64,000 nucleotides of DNA from contig CM037876.1 in the NCBI GenBank assembly GCA_021292165.1, positions 309,330,492 to 309,394,491 on the forward strand, written 5' to 3'. The stretch is from Shinisaurus crocodilurus. Lineage: Eukaryota; Chordata; Lepidosauria; Squamata; Shinisauridae. The notes under the pieces are model-generated. The model worked only from the letters and a program-made list of their open reading frames with translations. It was not told the origin of the DNA and did not search any database. The translations under genes and the position numbers were made by a program. Shown one piece after another: positions 1-10,241 of this stretch (the first letter of the stretch is position 1; each line of letters begins with the position of its first letter).

Positions 1-340
1 GACAGTGATAGATCGGAATGACAGGACTACAAAGCTGCGATTCGTCCTCTCTTGGGAATGAACAGACCCTCCAGTTTTTGTAGTAATAGTTGATCGCCGT
101 GCAGAAATTTTCCATGACTGTGAAAGAAAAAAGAGAGAAAAGTCTGAGACGTGATTCTCTTGAACCAGGTCGACAATGTCGGTGAACGTGAATGTCAGAT
201 TTTCAGCTACACGTAACTCATTCTCTGGCAAAATGCGATGGCCTGTGAAAGTTGACTATATTTTGTAACACTTACACTGTTATACTGCTGCTATTCTTGT
301 TCAATGCCTGGTCAAAAATGTATTTTAAAATCCTTTAGCA
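1..340. other. Unassigned non-coding sequence
   Basis: No convincing open frame, repeat terminus or RNA fold was recognised. The base composition is moderately AT-rich. Confidence 0.4.
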
Positions 341-354
341 CCATTAATTAGGAT

Positions 355-519
355 AGGATCAATAGAGTTGGAAGGGACCTACGGGGCCATCCATCGAGTC
401 CAACCCCCTGCTCAGTGCAGGAAACTAGAGGAGGGGTCTCCCATCCAAGGAATCACCAGGCCTGACCCTGCTTAGCTTTCCGCGCTCAGACAAGCTGAAC
501 CAGCGTGAGCCACAGGCCT
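355..519 (-). mobile_element. 5S rRNA-derived SINE with CR1-like tail
   Basis: Reading the minus strand, the head carries the 3' half of a 5S rRNA gene: an A-box-like AAGCTAAGCAGGGTC, then GGCCTGGT and a C-box-like CTTGGATGGGAGACC, which together form the internal pol III promoter of 5S genes. It continues into a CR1 3' end (GGGGGTTGGACTCGATGG and CCAACTCTAT). This tail is presumably what CR1 reverse transcriptase recognises. The copy is diverged. At least seven others lie in the window. Confidence 0.75.
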
Positions 520-539
520 CTGATATCAAACACCTCTTT

Positions 540-1150
540 GCCTTCTCTTGCAGAATATGTTTATTCCTTTATGTTGCTTTTGCGTTTTGTTCTTTGCTCT
601 TTCTCATTTTATGTTTTCAGTTCTCATACCCAGAAAAGAACCATATCTTTGCCCTTTTTGAACAGAAGCCAGTGACGGCACCAGTGGTCAGCCTGGGCGG
701 GGCACCTGTCGGGGCCCATCCACTGGCATGGGGGCCATCACCAATGGTTGCTGGATGCTGCCAATTTGCTTTTTGCAAAACTGAAAAAGAAAAGAGAGCA
801 AGGGATTCTTCCGCCCCCGCCCCCGCCCGCCCCCACTCACCGTAACATATTTCTTCTTTCATGTGGCTTATCATGGGCAGATGTAACATCACCCTTATAT
901 ACACAAAGGTCAGAGATAAAAACGGGATAGACTTCAGTGCTGCAGGAGAGAAGGAACGCACACAAAACATTTGTTAGGTGCCAAGCGATTACCTGGACTC
1001 CAGTGTGCAAAGAGTGCTTAATTTGAACACGGAGGTGCTGCCTGGTGATCCATCGAGATACCTGTTCTTTCTAGCAACGTCTCCCCAAGTTGTCAGCTGG
1101 GGTGCTTCCCCAGTTTCTGCTGCCTGACTATGGATAGGTGAGAGTTTTGT
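540..1150. other. Unassigned sequence with a GC-rich patch
   Basis: Contains a C-rich run near 810-838 and scattered short open frames without recognisable domains. No transposon ends were found. Confidence 0.35.
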
Positions 1151-1152
1151 TC

Positions 1153-1190
<38 letters not shown>
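1153..1190. repeat. Compound (AT)n(GT)n microsatellite
   Basis: Uninterrupted AT dinucleotides run directly into GT dinucleotides, immediately left of the Tigger-like MITE. Confidence 0.95.
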
Positions 1191-1193
1191 ATA

Positions 1194-1440
1194 CAGTAAT
1201 ACCTTGGATTACAAGTAACTTGGTTTGAGAGCGTTTTGCAAGACAAGCAAATTTTAAAATATTTAAAAAAAATTTTACTTGATATACAAGCGACGTCTTG
1301 CAATACAAGTACTGTAGTACGGCTTAAATTAAAAATCTCTGTACAAATTTTTTTGGGGGGATTTCGTTTTGATATAAGAGTGTTTTGGATTACAAGCACC
1401 TTTCCGGAACGAATTATGCTCTCAATCCAAGGCATGACTG
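1194..1440. mobile_element. Tigger/pogo-like MITE, copy 1
   Basis: A 247-bp non-autonomous element with inverted ends (left CAGTAATACCTTGGAT; right complement CAGTCATGCCTTGGAT), flanked on both sides by TA, the target duplication of the Tc1/mariner/pogo superfamily. It has no coding capacity. Two further copies lie at 8092-8343 and 39673-39925. The Tigger/pogo label rests on terminus style and is less certain than the element itself. Confidence 0.8.
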
Positions 1441-1588
1441 TAATTACTTACCAACATTCACACATTTCTTCATAATTGGAACAGAAAGAACTTAAGATTT
1501 TTAAAATTGTTTTTCTTTAATGGAAAGTGGGAGAAATAAAAACGGACAGAGTTGTCTATCCAGCCAGAGGGGCTTTGAGTGCTTTGCT

Positions 1589-2593
1589 CAGGGGTCCTCA
1601 AACTACGGCCCGCGTGCCACATCCGGCCCGCCGGGTCTTTTCATCCAGCCCGGCGGCCGATCTAGAGTTGTGAGGGAAGAGGGGCGGCTGAGCCGGCGGG
1701 GGGGGCATGGGCCGCCTGCCGCCCTGCATCTCCTGCAGGGGGGGGGAAGAGGAGGAGGGGCGGCTTAGCCAGTAGCGGGGCGCGGACAGGCTTTACTTCA
1801 TCCGCCTCGCCGCCCGCTGGTCCCGTCGCGTCACTTCTGGCACGGCGGAAGTGACGCGACGGGACCCTGCCTGCTCCGGCGCGTCCATCCTGGACCCCGC
1901 CTGCGCTGTTTTTCAAAACTGAGCGCGGGCGGAGTCCAGGATGGACGTGCCGGAGCAGCGGCGGCGGCGGCGGACTCGGGCGGTGGCGGAGGCCAGGTAG
2001 GACGGTGGCAGGGATGAAGGCGGGAAGCGGCGGGTTACGGTGGGCGGGCGGGAAGCGGCGGGTTACGGTCGGTGGGCGGGAAGCAGCGGGTTACAGTCGG
2101 TGGGTGGGTGGGAAGCGGTGGGTTACGGTGGGGGGCGGGGGGGCTTTACCTCATCCGCCTCGCCGCCCGCTGGTCCCGTCGCGTCACCTCCGGGATGGCG
2201 GAAGTGACGCGACGGGACCCTGCTCCGGTGCGTCTATCCTGGACCCCGCCGCCCGCGCTGTTTTTCAAAACTGAACGCGGGCGGAGTCCAGGATGGACGC
2301 GATGGAGTGGCGGCGGCGGCGGCGGAGGCGGCAGCCTTGAGCGGAGGCTGTGGCGGAGGCACCGGCAGCAGCAGCAGTGCGCAGGGGACCAGGTAGGATG
2401 GCGGCGGCGGTGGCGGCGGGGGAGGTTATGGCGGCGGGGGGGAGGGTTGCAGGGGCGGGGGGTCCTGCGGTGGCAGCAGCGGGGGGGGGGCAGCATGAAG
2501 GAGGCGGCACAGGGGAGTCCCAGTGAGACCGGCCCCCCAACAGGCTGAGGGACAATGAACTGGCCCCCCGTGTGAAAAGTTTGAGGACCCCTG
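1589..2593. mobile_element. GC-rich hAT element, 1005 bp, with perfect TSD
   Basis: Inverted ends CAGGGGTCCTCAAACT and AGTTTGAGGACCCCTG are flanked by the identical 8-bp duplication GCTTTGCT (1581-1588 and 2594-2601), as expected of a hAT transposon. The interior is very GC-rich, with GGC/GGT runs, an approximately 28-bp tandem repeat, and two direct copies of a longer block (near 1788-1945 and 2138-2300). No transposase motif was seen, so it is non-autonomous. The long open frames inside are GC-driven and not credible genes. An orphan internal fragment lies at 3210-3296. Confidence 0.85.
2008..2135. repeat. Four-unit ~28-bp tandem repeat inside the GC-rich hAT
   Basis: Units share the core GGCGGGAAGCGGCGGGTTAC, with point differences such as AGCAGCGG and AGCGGTGG. 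They lie within the 1005-bp hAT element, so they may have expanded inside one copy or be a family property. Confidence 0.7.
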
Positions 2594-2599
2594 GCTTTG

Positions 2600-2842
2600 C
2601 TCTTAAAAGTCTGGCTCTGAATCGCTGTGTATTCAACCATGTGGTGCGGTGCTGAATCAGGTTGCCACCTCTTTTTTTCTGACAGGCTCTTCCTCCTTAA
2701 CAGCTACATGGCAGGAAGGTTTGACGTGGTCCTCTCCATGCTGGGGATAGTTTTACCAGTTGAATTTGGCCTGAATTTCATTCAGTTCATTTTTGAGAAG
2801 ACTTTACCAACATTCACAAATTTTTTCATAAATGGGAAAGAA

Positions 2843-2878
<36 letters not shown>

Positions 2879-3200
2879 TGAATGTGGGAGAAAGTGAAAA
2901 CTGACAGATTCAATCACCCCTATTTAGCTACCTGGAGATGTCAGGTAATTAGTTACCTTAAACAAAATTATTATAGAAAACAAAAAGGATACAAAATGTG
3001 ATAAGAAAGAATACTACAAAGTAGCATAAGGAATTAGAAATATCATACGAAAACCAAGCAGGACAAAGACTTGCAAATTGCTTATACCATTCTGCCCATC
3101 AACAGCTAAACTTGGATGTCTTCAGATGGAGAGAGAGAAAATTACAATAAGTGAAGCGACTGTAAAAATGTGTCTTCTAATTTGCCTTCTTTTATGGCGT
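2600..3200. other. Unassigned sequence with (AT)n tract
   Basis: Contains an AT dinucleotide run at about 2844-2875. No other repeat or gene was recognised. Confidence 0.4.
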
Positions 3201-3209
3201 GCTGCACAA

Positions 3210-3296
3210 CTGGGCGGGCGGGAAGCGGCGGGTTACGGTGGGGGGGGCTTTACCTCATCCGCCTCGCCGCCCGCTGGTCCCGTCGCGTCACTTCAC
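3210..3296 (+). mobile_element. Orphan internal fragment of the GC-rich hAT
   Basis: About 87 bp nearly identical to the interior of the 1589-2593 element (GGGCGGGAAGCGGCGGGTTA, then CTCATCCGCCTCGCCGCCCG), but without either terminus. It sits abruptly between AT-rich flanks about 600 bp to the right of the parent. Gene conversion, template switching or an abortive transposition product could explain it. Confidence 0.7.
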
Positions 3297-3421
3297 ATTT
3301 GAGTGAAACTGCAATTCATCAGTTGAGTTCTCAAAAGAGAGGGTGTTTAATTTCAGAAGTTTTGTTCTTTCCCAAACATTGAGCAACCATTCTCCTTTAG
3401 ATGGTTCCAAATGGGGAATAT

Positions 3422-3448
3422 TTACACACACACACACACACACACACG
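3422..3448. repeat. (CA)n microsatellite
   Basis: Perfect CA dinucleotide run. Confidence 0.95.
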
Positions 3449-3449
3449 T

Positions 3450-3860
3450 TCTGGGGTGGAAATCCAGTGGAATGGCCGAGCTTGTCTGTCCAAACTCTAT
3501 CTCGCTCTCCTCTTCTCCAGCTCGACTCACATTCTCCCAAGTCGAGCCAGGGAAGCAACTTCCAGGTTCCCGGTGGGCCACTGTTTACATAGAAAATGCC
3601 TTAAGATACGCCCAAAGCAGCCATAATTTGCGTAATTTGCGCAAATTGCGGCCGCCTGTGATGTATCTTAAGGCATTATCTATGTAAACAATGGCCCACC
3701 GGGAAGCCGGAAGTCTGATGAACACTGTGGCGTGCTGCGCGCACCTGCTTTTGGCCCGATGCAGCAGCAGTGGTGTCCGCCAAGCTGGAGGCGGGTCAGG
3801 TCCCGGAGGATCGCCCGCCCCTGCACTGAACTATGGCCCTTCCCTGGATTATACCCTAGC
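3450..3860 (+). mobile_element. Palindromic repeat family 'TTAAG hairpin', copy 1
   Basis: The core is a long inverted repeat: arm 3569-3608 pairs with 3662-3701 almost perfectly, containing GCCTTAAGATAC and its complement GTATCTTAAGGC. A GC/AT alternating spacer with AATTTGCGCAAATTGCGG lies between. Flanking parts (CTCGACTC.., GGAAGCAACTTCC.., CTGCTTTTGGCCCG..) recur at 9527-10240 and 54118-54475, so this is a dispersed element. I could not assign it to a transposon class. Confidence 0.65.
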
Positions 3861-3869
3861 GACCCCTGG

Positions 3870-4585
3870 CTGAATGAAGTCTTGGATCCAGCTTGCACAG
3901 CCTGCTCAAGTCAGTAGTCCTCTACTTGTTTTTTTTCCCATAGCCCCTGCCCAAATTGCACCCTGCCTGGGAAAGGAAGAGGGCCCATTCTTCTCTTCCA
4001 CCTCAGCATGGAACGGTGAAGGAAGAAGAACCAGAGAGCGCCGTACCATAGTGAGAGGCCAGGTTCCCCAGGGTCCTAAACACCATTTGGTGAGGCGGGG
4101 TCCCAGCCCTGACATTCCTTTGAAGCTCATACATCACGTCATTGAAGTGAGAGTTTGCCAGAGCTAGAAGAACTGCGCTGGCTTGTACTCGGGTTTTCTC
4201 AGGAGTTTCCTAAGGAGGCGGAAAGTAGAAATAAATTATTGTTGGCCACTTAAACCACTAATGACAACTGTGTGAAGTCGGTCTCCCCACACATGGATAA
4301 CTTGAGAAGAGGCTCCACTTTTACTGAGTGGACCGAACCAGGCATACAGCACATAGAGACACAGTGCTGGAGGCAAAAGCCCAGTAATTCATTTTAGCAG
4401 CTTGAATTCTGAGAAAAGCACCACCTAAACAGCCTTGGGCCCAGTTATGGCAAGGACCGTCTGCTCCCATGTCAACCTGCCCACACTTTTAAGATCTGCC
4501 TTGGAGGCGGGCGAGAGACAAGGCCTTTTCAGTGGTGGCGGGCTCAAGGCTTTGGAATGCCCTCCCTGTGAAGATTGCAACTGGC
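3870..4585. other. Unassigned sequence
   Basis: No credible gene or repeat boundary was recognised. Confidence 0.3.
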
Positions 4586-4589
4586 AGTC

Positions 4590-4737
4590 AGAGCTTTCAG
4601 CTACAACAGGCTGGTGTTTTTGGCTCCACCCCTTTTGCCTTCAGCCCCGCCCACCACTGGAATGTGCCCCCCCCCGAGGGTTTCTCTGAAATGGAATTTG
4701 GCCCTCGGCCTGAAAGAGGTTCAACATCCCTGCGCTA
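4590..4737 (-). mobile_element. hAT-like non-autonomous fragment
   Basis: On the minus strand it begins CAGGGATGTTGAACCTCTTT and continues through GAGGGCCAAATTCCATTTCA. Related text occurs at about 31346-31480. The other terminus is missing or unrecognised. Confidence 0.45.
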
Positions 4738-4889
4738 GAAAGATGATAGGACCGCTGCCCAAAACGTCAGCGTATGTCAAATAAGATATGCCCCTCTCCA
4801 ATGTCTAGTGTTTTGTATGATATGGGTGTTCTTAGCACACCAGAAAAAGTCAGTCCAGATGGGATTGAAAACTCTTCTCTGGAAGAATC

Positions 4890-5672
4890 CAGGGATGTTG
4901 AAGAGTCCTTGGTCTCGAGTCATGAGTCGAGTCACGAGTCTTTGGACCCGAGTCTCGAGTCCGAGTCCGAGTCCTTGGTCCAAAATGGTGACTCACGAGT
5001 CACGAGTCCTGAGTCACTCCCAAAACTGACTCCACGAGTCCCTATTAAAATCAATGGGGTTTCCCCCCAACAAAATAAGGCTACTTCAGATGTGTGGCTT
5101 AAATAAATTCTAGGCACAAGTGTGCCTTTTTATTTCAAAACTCTGCAACTGATTTTGGCAAGAACAGACCAGGCAGACAAACCCAAAATAACCAGGCAGG
5201 CAGAGGAGGCAGGGAACCCCAAAGCAGGCAGGCAGAGGCCTTTGTCTTGGACAATTCAACTGCTGAACAGGTCAAGAAGAGACCAGGCAGGCAGAGGAGG
5301 CTGGGAACCCCAAACAGGCAGGCAGAGGCAGCCAAACCCAAAATGTCTGACCCTAACCCTAACCCCCCACAACAACACATCAATCAAAATAAATCTCAAC
5401 ACATCGTTGGGGCTGCGCTCCTGGTAGCTGTCCATAGTGGCCGAGCAGCGGCGCGCCTCGCTTCCATGCGCTCTTCACCGGTGATCGCGCTCCTTCTGGC
5501 ACAGCCAGAAGACTCGTCAACAGCCCAGGGATGTTGACGAGTCCTTGGTCTCGAGTCCCGAGTCGAGTCTCGAGTCCCATTAAAAATATTGGGACTCGAG
5601 TCCGAGTCGAGTCAGAGGGGGGACTCAGTCCGACTCGCGAGTCGAGTCCTTGAGTCCGAGTCCCCATCCCTG
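4890..5672 (-). mobile_element. hAT element, CAGGGATG family, 783 bp, perfect TSD
   Basis: Ends CAGGGATG and CATCCCTG are flanked by the identical octamer GAAGAATC (4882-4889 and 5673-5680), diagnostic of hAT insertion. Both ends are packed with GAGTC/GACTC pentamers (13 in about 4903-5041). A second, internal CAGGGATG starts near 5528 and, with the right end, forms a 145-bp hairpin. The middle holds an AGGCAGGCAGAGG-rich segment shared with the 3.6-kb element at 22938-26562, and a GC-rich segment shared only with the copy at 33765-34453. There is no transposase, so this is a deletion derivative. Confidence 0.9.
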
Positions 5673-5680
5673 GAAGAATC

Positions 5681-6290
5681 CAAAATAAAGCCTTTGAACC
5701 CACAGTCTGTTGATTCTGTGCAATGGACTCCTACCTACCTCCTTCACCATCTCCTCTGCCAAAATATTGACTGCCAGTTTGATGTTAGTCTTTCTGAACA
5801 TCTTTTTGATGATGTCTTGAGCCGCTTGGTCAGCATTTTGTAGGCATTCCAAATGGAAGGTGATATAGTCATAAATCTCTGAAAGGCAACGGAGCGTTGT
5901 CACTGGTTGTCACTGTCTAAGGGTCCAATTTGCCCCTCACCAAAGATCCATAAATATGTGTCCCCTTTCTCTCCCATCCAACTTCAAGTTACCAGATATA
6001 CCCTCTCCCTTTTAACAGGGAGACTTAGGGCACAATCCTATGCGCATGTTTAGACAGGAAAAAGTCCTACAACTCCCAGCATGCGGTATTATTTCCAAAA
6101 GCGAAAGAAACACTTTTTCCACTTGTGTATTTGCACTGTTCCGCTGTACCACAGTTCCACCTGGAGGTTATGTAGTGGCAAAGCAGGCAAGGAAACATTC
6201 TTTTTGTAGAGCTCGGATCTCAATTCTGCGATGAAACCAAAAGTAGATACAGTAGATTAACAGCCTCGTGTAGAAAAAACCAAATAGGAG
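5681..6290. other. Unassigned sequence
   Basis: No gene, RNA or repeat terminus was recognised. Confidence 0.35.
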
Positions 6291-6303
6291 CAAGGCGCTA
6301 AAG

Positions 6304-6422
6304 AAGTGTTCTCCAACCTTGGGTCCCCAGAGGATTTTGGCCTACAACTCCCAGCATGCCCCTGGGGCATGCTGGGAGTTGTAGGCCAAAAACGTCTGGG
6401 GGCCCAAGGTTGGAGAGCCCTG
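6304..6422. mobile_element. Palindromic hAT MITE (CAGTGTTCTCCAACC family)
   Basis: 119-bp near-perfect hairpin: GTGTTCTCCAACCTTGGG ... GCATGCTGGGAGTTGTAGG. Flanking octamers CGCTAAAG and CCCTAAAG match 7/8. The left terminus has drifted to AAG. At least five more full copies and three half copies occur in the window. Confidence 0.8.
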
Positions 6423-6430
6423 CCCTAAAG

Positions 6431-7190
6431 TGACATCTTTGCTTCTGACTTGAATGTTTTGGACATTTTTGTTAGCTTCATGTAGAGTGTTGCACACAAT
6501 TATGTAAGATGCTTAGGGTTCTGTGCGACCCGCTAGTCCGGGATAAAGCCGGGAGGGACTTTGGGGAGGGGACAATTAGTTCAAGGCATTATGGGATGCT
6601 GGCATTAATGAATGGATCCGCCACAAACACTGCAGCTGCTGCCATCACAGAACTACCGTTCCCGGGGGGGCACGCTGGAGTGACACCCTGACTTCCCTTG
6701 CTCTCTGTGTGCCTCCTTCCCTCTTACCTTCAGAAGGAGTTTTTGCAAGTTCAGAGAGGAGAGGGCCTTCAGCGGCTTCTTCTGACCATGCTAGCTCAAT
6801 TGATCCTCCATGTTCTCAGCCCGTTTCCCTCTAATGGCCAGATGCTGGGGGGGACCCATAACGAGGCAGGGCCATTGCCAGTTTTTATTCACCCTCCTTG
6901 TGAGCTTTCCTTGTGGCACAGGAAGGTTGCTGAACGGGATCCAGCAGCAGAGCAGCTCTTGTCAGGTTCTCTCCTCCCCTGCTCTCAGGGTCCACTTTGA
7001 AAACTCTCTCCCCATCTCCCTCTCTCTCCCACCACCAGAGTTCTCTGTGGTGTACTAGTAAAGAAAAAGAAGCCCCCCCCCGAGCATGTGCCGAGTGCAA
7101 GTCACTCACCCCTGAGTAACTACATATTGAGGCCTTTAACCCTACATAGTGTATGGCGGGGTGGTTGCTTCTTTTTTAACTGGTCTTGCT
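6431..7190. other. Unassigned sequence
   Basis: Short open frames only. No domain or repeat was recognised. Confidence 0.35.
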
Positions 7191-7194
7191 GCAC

Positions 7195-7324
7195 TACCCG
7201 TTTATATGTTTGTTTGTTTTTAAAATTGGGTTTTTCAATTTTGTATAATGGTTTTATTGTATATTGTATTGTATGTTTTTATGGATTGTTGTAAACAGCC
7301 CAGGGAGCTTCGGCTGTTGGGCGG

Positions 7325-7377
<53 letters not shown>
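7195..7377 (+). mobile_element. LINE/SINE 3'-tail-like repeat ending in (ATA)n
   Basis: TGGATTGTTGTAAACAGCCC followed by GGCTGTTGGGCGGTATAATA and an (ATA)n run. The same motif order recurs near 40030-40250 (+) and inverted near 20868-20990, 32735-32810 and 47620-47690. This is probably a retroposon 3' end of unassigned family. Confidence 0.5.
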
Positions 7378-7432
7378 AGTCAGCTCCTGTGCCCCTGAAA
7401 TCGGTGGGCAGGCTCTTTAGAGAAAAGGATGT

Positions 7433-7505
7433 GCGCTTATTTTATTTATTTATTTATTTATTTATTATATTTATTAATCGCCCATCTGGCCGGTAACCCA
7501 GAAAC
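7433..7505 (-). mobile_element. Retroposon tail fragment with (TTTA)n
   Basis: A TTTA microsatellite followed by AATCGCCCATCTGGCCGGTA. The complement of the same sequence occurs at about 27770-27842, next to (AAAT)n. Confidence 0.5.
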
Positions 7506-8085
7506 TGTGCGTCCCCGCGCCTCTTTTGAGCGACGGCCTCACCTACCTTTCTTTATCTTTAACTCGATAAATGGGTCCACGGTACACATTGTCGGTCGGT
7601 CAATTCTCTCTCTCCTGAGTCTGCAGGCCAAAGTGTTGCCACAAAGACTAACAACTTAGATGGACTACCAGCACAATCCCAGGCATATTTACTTGGAAGT
7701 AAGTCCCACTGGGTTCAATGGGCCTTACTCCCAAGTAGGCACACGCAGGATGGCAGCCTAACTGTGAAACACACCCGAATCCAGAGGTGCTATTGTGATA
7801 GGAGTGATGGTGTCAGACTTCACTAAAACTGCCTGAACTGACCAATGAGGACAGCACAACCTGGAGGGCATTGTTGCCACAACAATGTGAGGGCATTGTT
7901 GACACCATAAAGATGCTGCAGTTACTGTCTCAGGGCTGCTACCCTGAAGTTACCAACCCTCTATACTTGATTCGGGGGTGTATATCTGGGACAAAGTACA
8001 CCGTACACACATGCCTCATGCTGGCTGGGGATGATGGGAGCTGTAGTCCACCGGGGGGGAGGGCTGGCCTATAACAACGCACAAA
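7506..8085. other. Unassigned sequence
   Basis: Includes AAGTCCCACTGGGTTCAATG followed by GGCCTTACTCCCAAGTAGGC near 7700-7740, a motif resembling the dispersed retroposon text seen at 52499-52530. No gene was recognised. Confidence 0.35.
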
Positions 8086-8091
8086 CATTTA

Positions 8092-8343
8092 CAGTCATGC
8101 CTTGGATCGAGAGCACATTTCGTTCCGGAAACGTGCTTGTAATCCAAAACACTCTTATATGAAAACGAAATCCCCCCCAAAAAATTTGTACAGAGATTTT
8201 AAATTTAAGCCGTACTACGGTACTTGTCTTGCAAGACGTCGCTTGTATATCAAGTAAAAAAAAATATTAAATAAATATTTAAAAATGTGCTTGTCTTGCA
8301 AAACGCTCTCAAACCAAGTTACTTGCAATCCAAGGTATTACTG
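8092..8343. mobile_element. Tigger/pogo-like MITE, copy 2
   Basis: Inverted relative to copy 1: starts CAGTCATGCCTTGGAT and ends CCAAGGTATTACTG. The left flank is TA; the right flank is TT, presumably a mutated duplication. Confidence 0.78.
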
Positions 8344-8349
8344 TTATTT

Positions 8350-9070
8350 GTAAAATGAAAAGTAGCCTTGGGAGGCTGCAATTCAGAGTGAGGAGCAGCT
8401 GGGCGTAGAAGAGAGGCGGAGGTGGTGCTGCTTAACCGTTTCTCTGCTAGTTGTTTCTTTTCTACTCAAAATGGCTCCTTCCCCAAGTTTTTTTTCTCTC
8501 TCTTGCATGTGTTGCGCAGATATGCTCCGAGTCCTCCCCTCAGAGAACCCCATACTCGAGGAGAGAGAAGCAGCACACCCAGGAGTGAGTTTTTTCAAAG
8601 TTTTATTTCTGCGCAAAAAGGTTCAGCCCTGTGGCTCGCACCAGGATCAAAAGCTGAACAAAGGAAGGTGGGGCATGCAGGTCTTCTTATACCTTTTTAC
8701 TCTTATGGGTATATTCATTCTCAGCAAATCAAATGCATTCGCTTAAACATGCCAACCAATCGGATACCAATCAGGGTTCTTTCAGATGCACATGTATCTT
8801 TGTGGTAGAAACCTGAGGTGGGAAGCCAATCGGCAGAGAATTTTTCTGAGCAAGAGCCAAAAGGCTGGTGGGGAAAAGGGTGAGGTTGCCGCCGTGGCAG
8901 TAGAGATGGTGGAGAAAGTCATTCAGTTCACATTTTCATGCTAACTCACCTAACTTCATACTTTCAGACCAATATGTGAACCGAAGCTCAGTTATCCTTC
9001 AAAATTTGCACTTCTCTGAATGTTGCAACGGAGTTCTCCAATCAAACATTGTGCACAAAGATGTGCATAT
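8350..9070. other. Unassigned sequence
   Basis: Short open frames without domains. No repeat termini were recognised. Confidence 0.35.
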
Positions 9071-9074
9071 GTGT

Positions 9075-9220
9075 GTATTTATTTATTATATTTATATCCT
9101 GCATTTTTTCCTGCAAGGAACCCAAGGCAGCTTACATAATCCTCCTCCTCCTCCTCCTCTCCATTTTAAACTCACAACAACCCAAGAGTCAGTGAATGGT
9201 TCAAAGTCACCAAGTGAGCT
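9075..9220 (-). mobile_element. Sauria-type SINE, 3' portion (split copy)
   Basis: Minus-strand 3' end of the tRNA-derived squamate SINE: ATTTATTTATTATATTTATA, TTCCTGCAAGGAACCCAAGG and CTCCATTTTAAACTCACAAC. The head of the same copy resumes at 9387, beyond an inserted 5S-SINE. Confidence 0.75.
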
Positions 9221-9386
9221 CTGTGGCTCACGCTGGCTCAGCTTGTCCGAGCGTGGGAAGCTAAGCCGGGTCAGGCCTGGTTATCACTTGGATGGGAGAC
9301 CCCTCCTCTAGTTTCCTGCATTGAGCAGGGGGTTGGGCTCGATGGCCTTGTAGGCCCCTTCCAACTTGATGATCTATGAATCTATG
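9221..9386 (+). mobile_element. 5S rRNA-derived SINE inserted in a Sauria SINE
   Basis: Head GGCTCACGCTGGCTCAGCTT, 5S-like GAAGCTAAGCCGGGTCAGG and CTTGGATGGGAGACC, and CR1-like tail GCAGGGGGTTGGGCTCGATG. It splits a Sauria-type SINE on the opposite strand and is therefore younger than it. Confidence 0.8.
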
Positions 9387-9465
9387 GCTGAGTGGGGACT
9401 AGAACCCAAATCTCCAGAGTCCCAGTCCAACACTCTAAGCACTGCACCACACGGGCTCTCTATAC
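9387..9465 (-). mobile_element. Sauria-type SINE, tRNA-derived head (split copy)
   Basis: Contains GGCTGAGTGGGGACTAGAAC and CCAGTCCAACACTCTAAGCA on the plus strand, the complement of the A- and B-box region of the tRNA-like head. It completes the fragment ending at 9220. Confidence 0.75.
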
Positions 9466-9526
9466 CACACTGGGTCTCACTATGCCACATTGGATATTAG
9501 AGGAAGGTGCCCATACAAGTGTGTAT

Positions 9527-10240
9527 TTAGGGATGTGTGCGGATCTCGCTCGGGGAGTGGAAGTCTGGCAAACTTATAGAATCATAGAATCATAGAAAAG
9601 TAGAGTTGGAAGGGGCCTACAAGGCCATCGAGTCCAACCCCCTGCTCAATGCAGGAATCCAGGTCAAAGCATCTCTGACAGATGTCTGTCCAGCCGCACC
9701 TTGAATGCCTCCAGAGTGGGAGAGCCCACCACCTCCCTAGGTAGTTGGTTCCATTGTCTTATTGCTCTGACAGTCAGGACATTTTTCCTGATGTTTAGGT
9801 GGAATCTACGTTCCTGTAACTTGAGCCCGTTATTCCGTGTCCTGCAAACTGGGATGAACGAGAAGAGATCTTGACTTGCTGGGCTTGATTCCCGCCCCGA
9901 GCTCCGCTTGACCTACCTGTTTCCCCGACCCAACTCGTGTTCTCCCGAGCCGAGCTGGGGAAGTGACTTCCGGGTTCCCTCCGGAGAGCTTTTTACGTAG
10001 AAAATGGCGTAAGATACATTAAAACCGGCTGCAATTTGCGTAAGTTAAGCAAATTATGGCCGTTTTTTAATGTATCTTTTGCCATTTTCTATGTAAAAAG
10101 CGCTCCAGAGGGAACCCGGAAGTCCGGCGAGCATCTCGGTTGGCACTTGCTTCTGGCCCGGCTTGGCAAGCGCGGCGCAGCAGCACCCGCTGAGTGCACC
10201 GCAGGTCAGGTGGTGGGAGGATCGCCCACCACTAAGAAAA
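9527..10240 (+). mobile_element. Palindromic repeat family 'TTAAG hairpin', copy 2, split by CR1
   Basis: The left end AGGGATGTGTGCGGATCTCG (9529-9548) matches the complement of the right end of copy 3 near 54450-54475. A CR1 fragment (9576-9870) interrupts it. The remainder carries the diagnostic hairpin (GGCGTAAGATACATT and AATGTATCTTTTGCC around AATTTGCG). It ends in CTTCTGGCCCGGCTT.. and abuts the LINE fragment at 10242. Confidence 0.6.
9576..9870 (-). mobile_element. CR1 LINE 3' end
   Basis: Minus-strand CR1: terminal TAGAATCATAGAATCATAGA (complement of the ATTCTATG repeat), GGAAGGGGCCTACAAGGCCA, and coding remnants of the ORF2 C-terminus, including the complement of NFLTVRAIRQWNQLPRE-like text. 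It is 5'-truncated and inserted into a palindromic repeat. Confidence 0.9.
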
Positions 10241-10241
10241 T

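Noticed and set aside
1660..2560. CpG-island promoter of a host gene with long GC-rich open frames
   Set aside because: The whole region lies within a hAT element with perfect ends and target duplication. The frames are Arg/Gly/Pro-rich translations of GGC/GGT runs.
4774..5106. 110-codon serine/glutamate-rich frame
   Set aside because: It is a translation of the GAGTC pentamer array at the end of a hAT element.
5350..5370. Interstitial telomeric repeat (CCCTAA)n
   Set aside because: Only about two units inside a hAT element, and reduced to a single motif in the copy at 34070-34090. Too short to mean anything.
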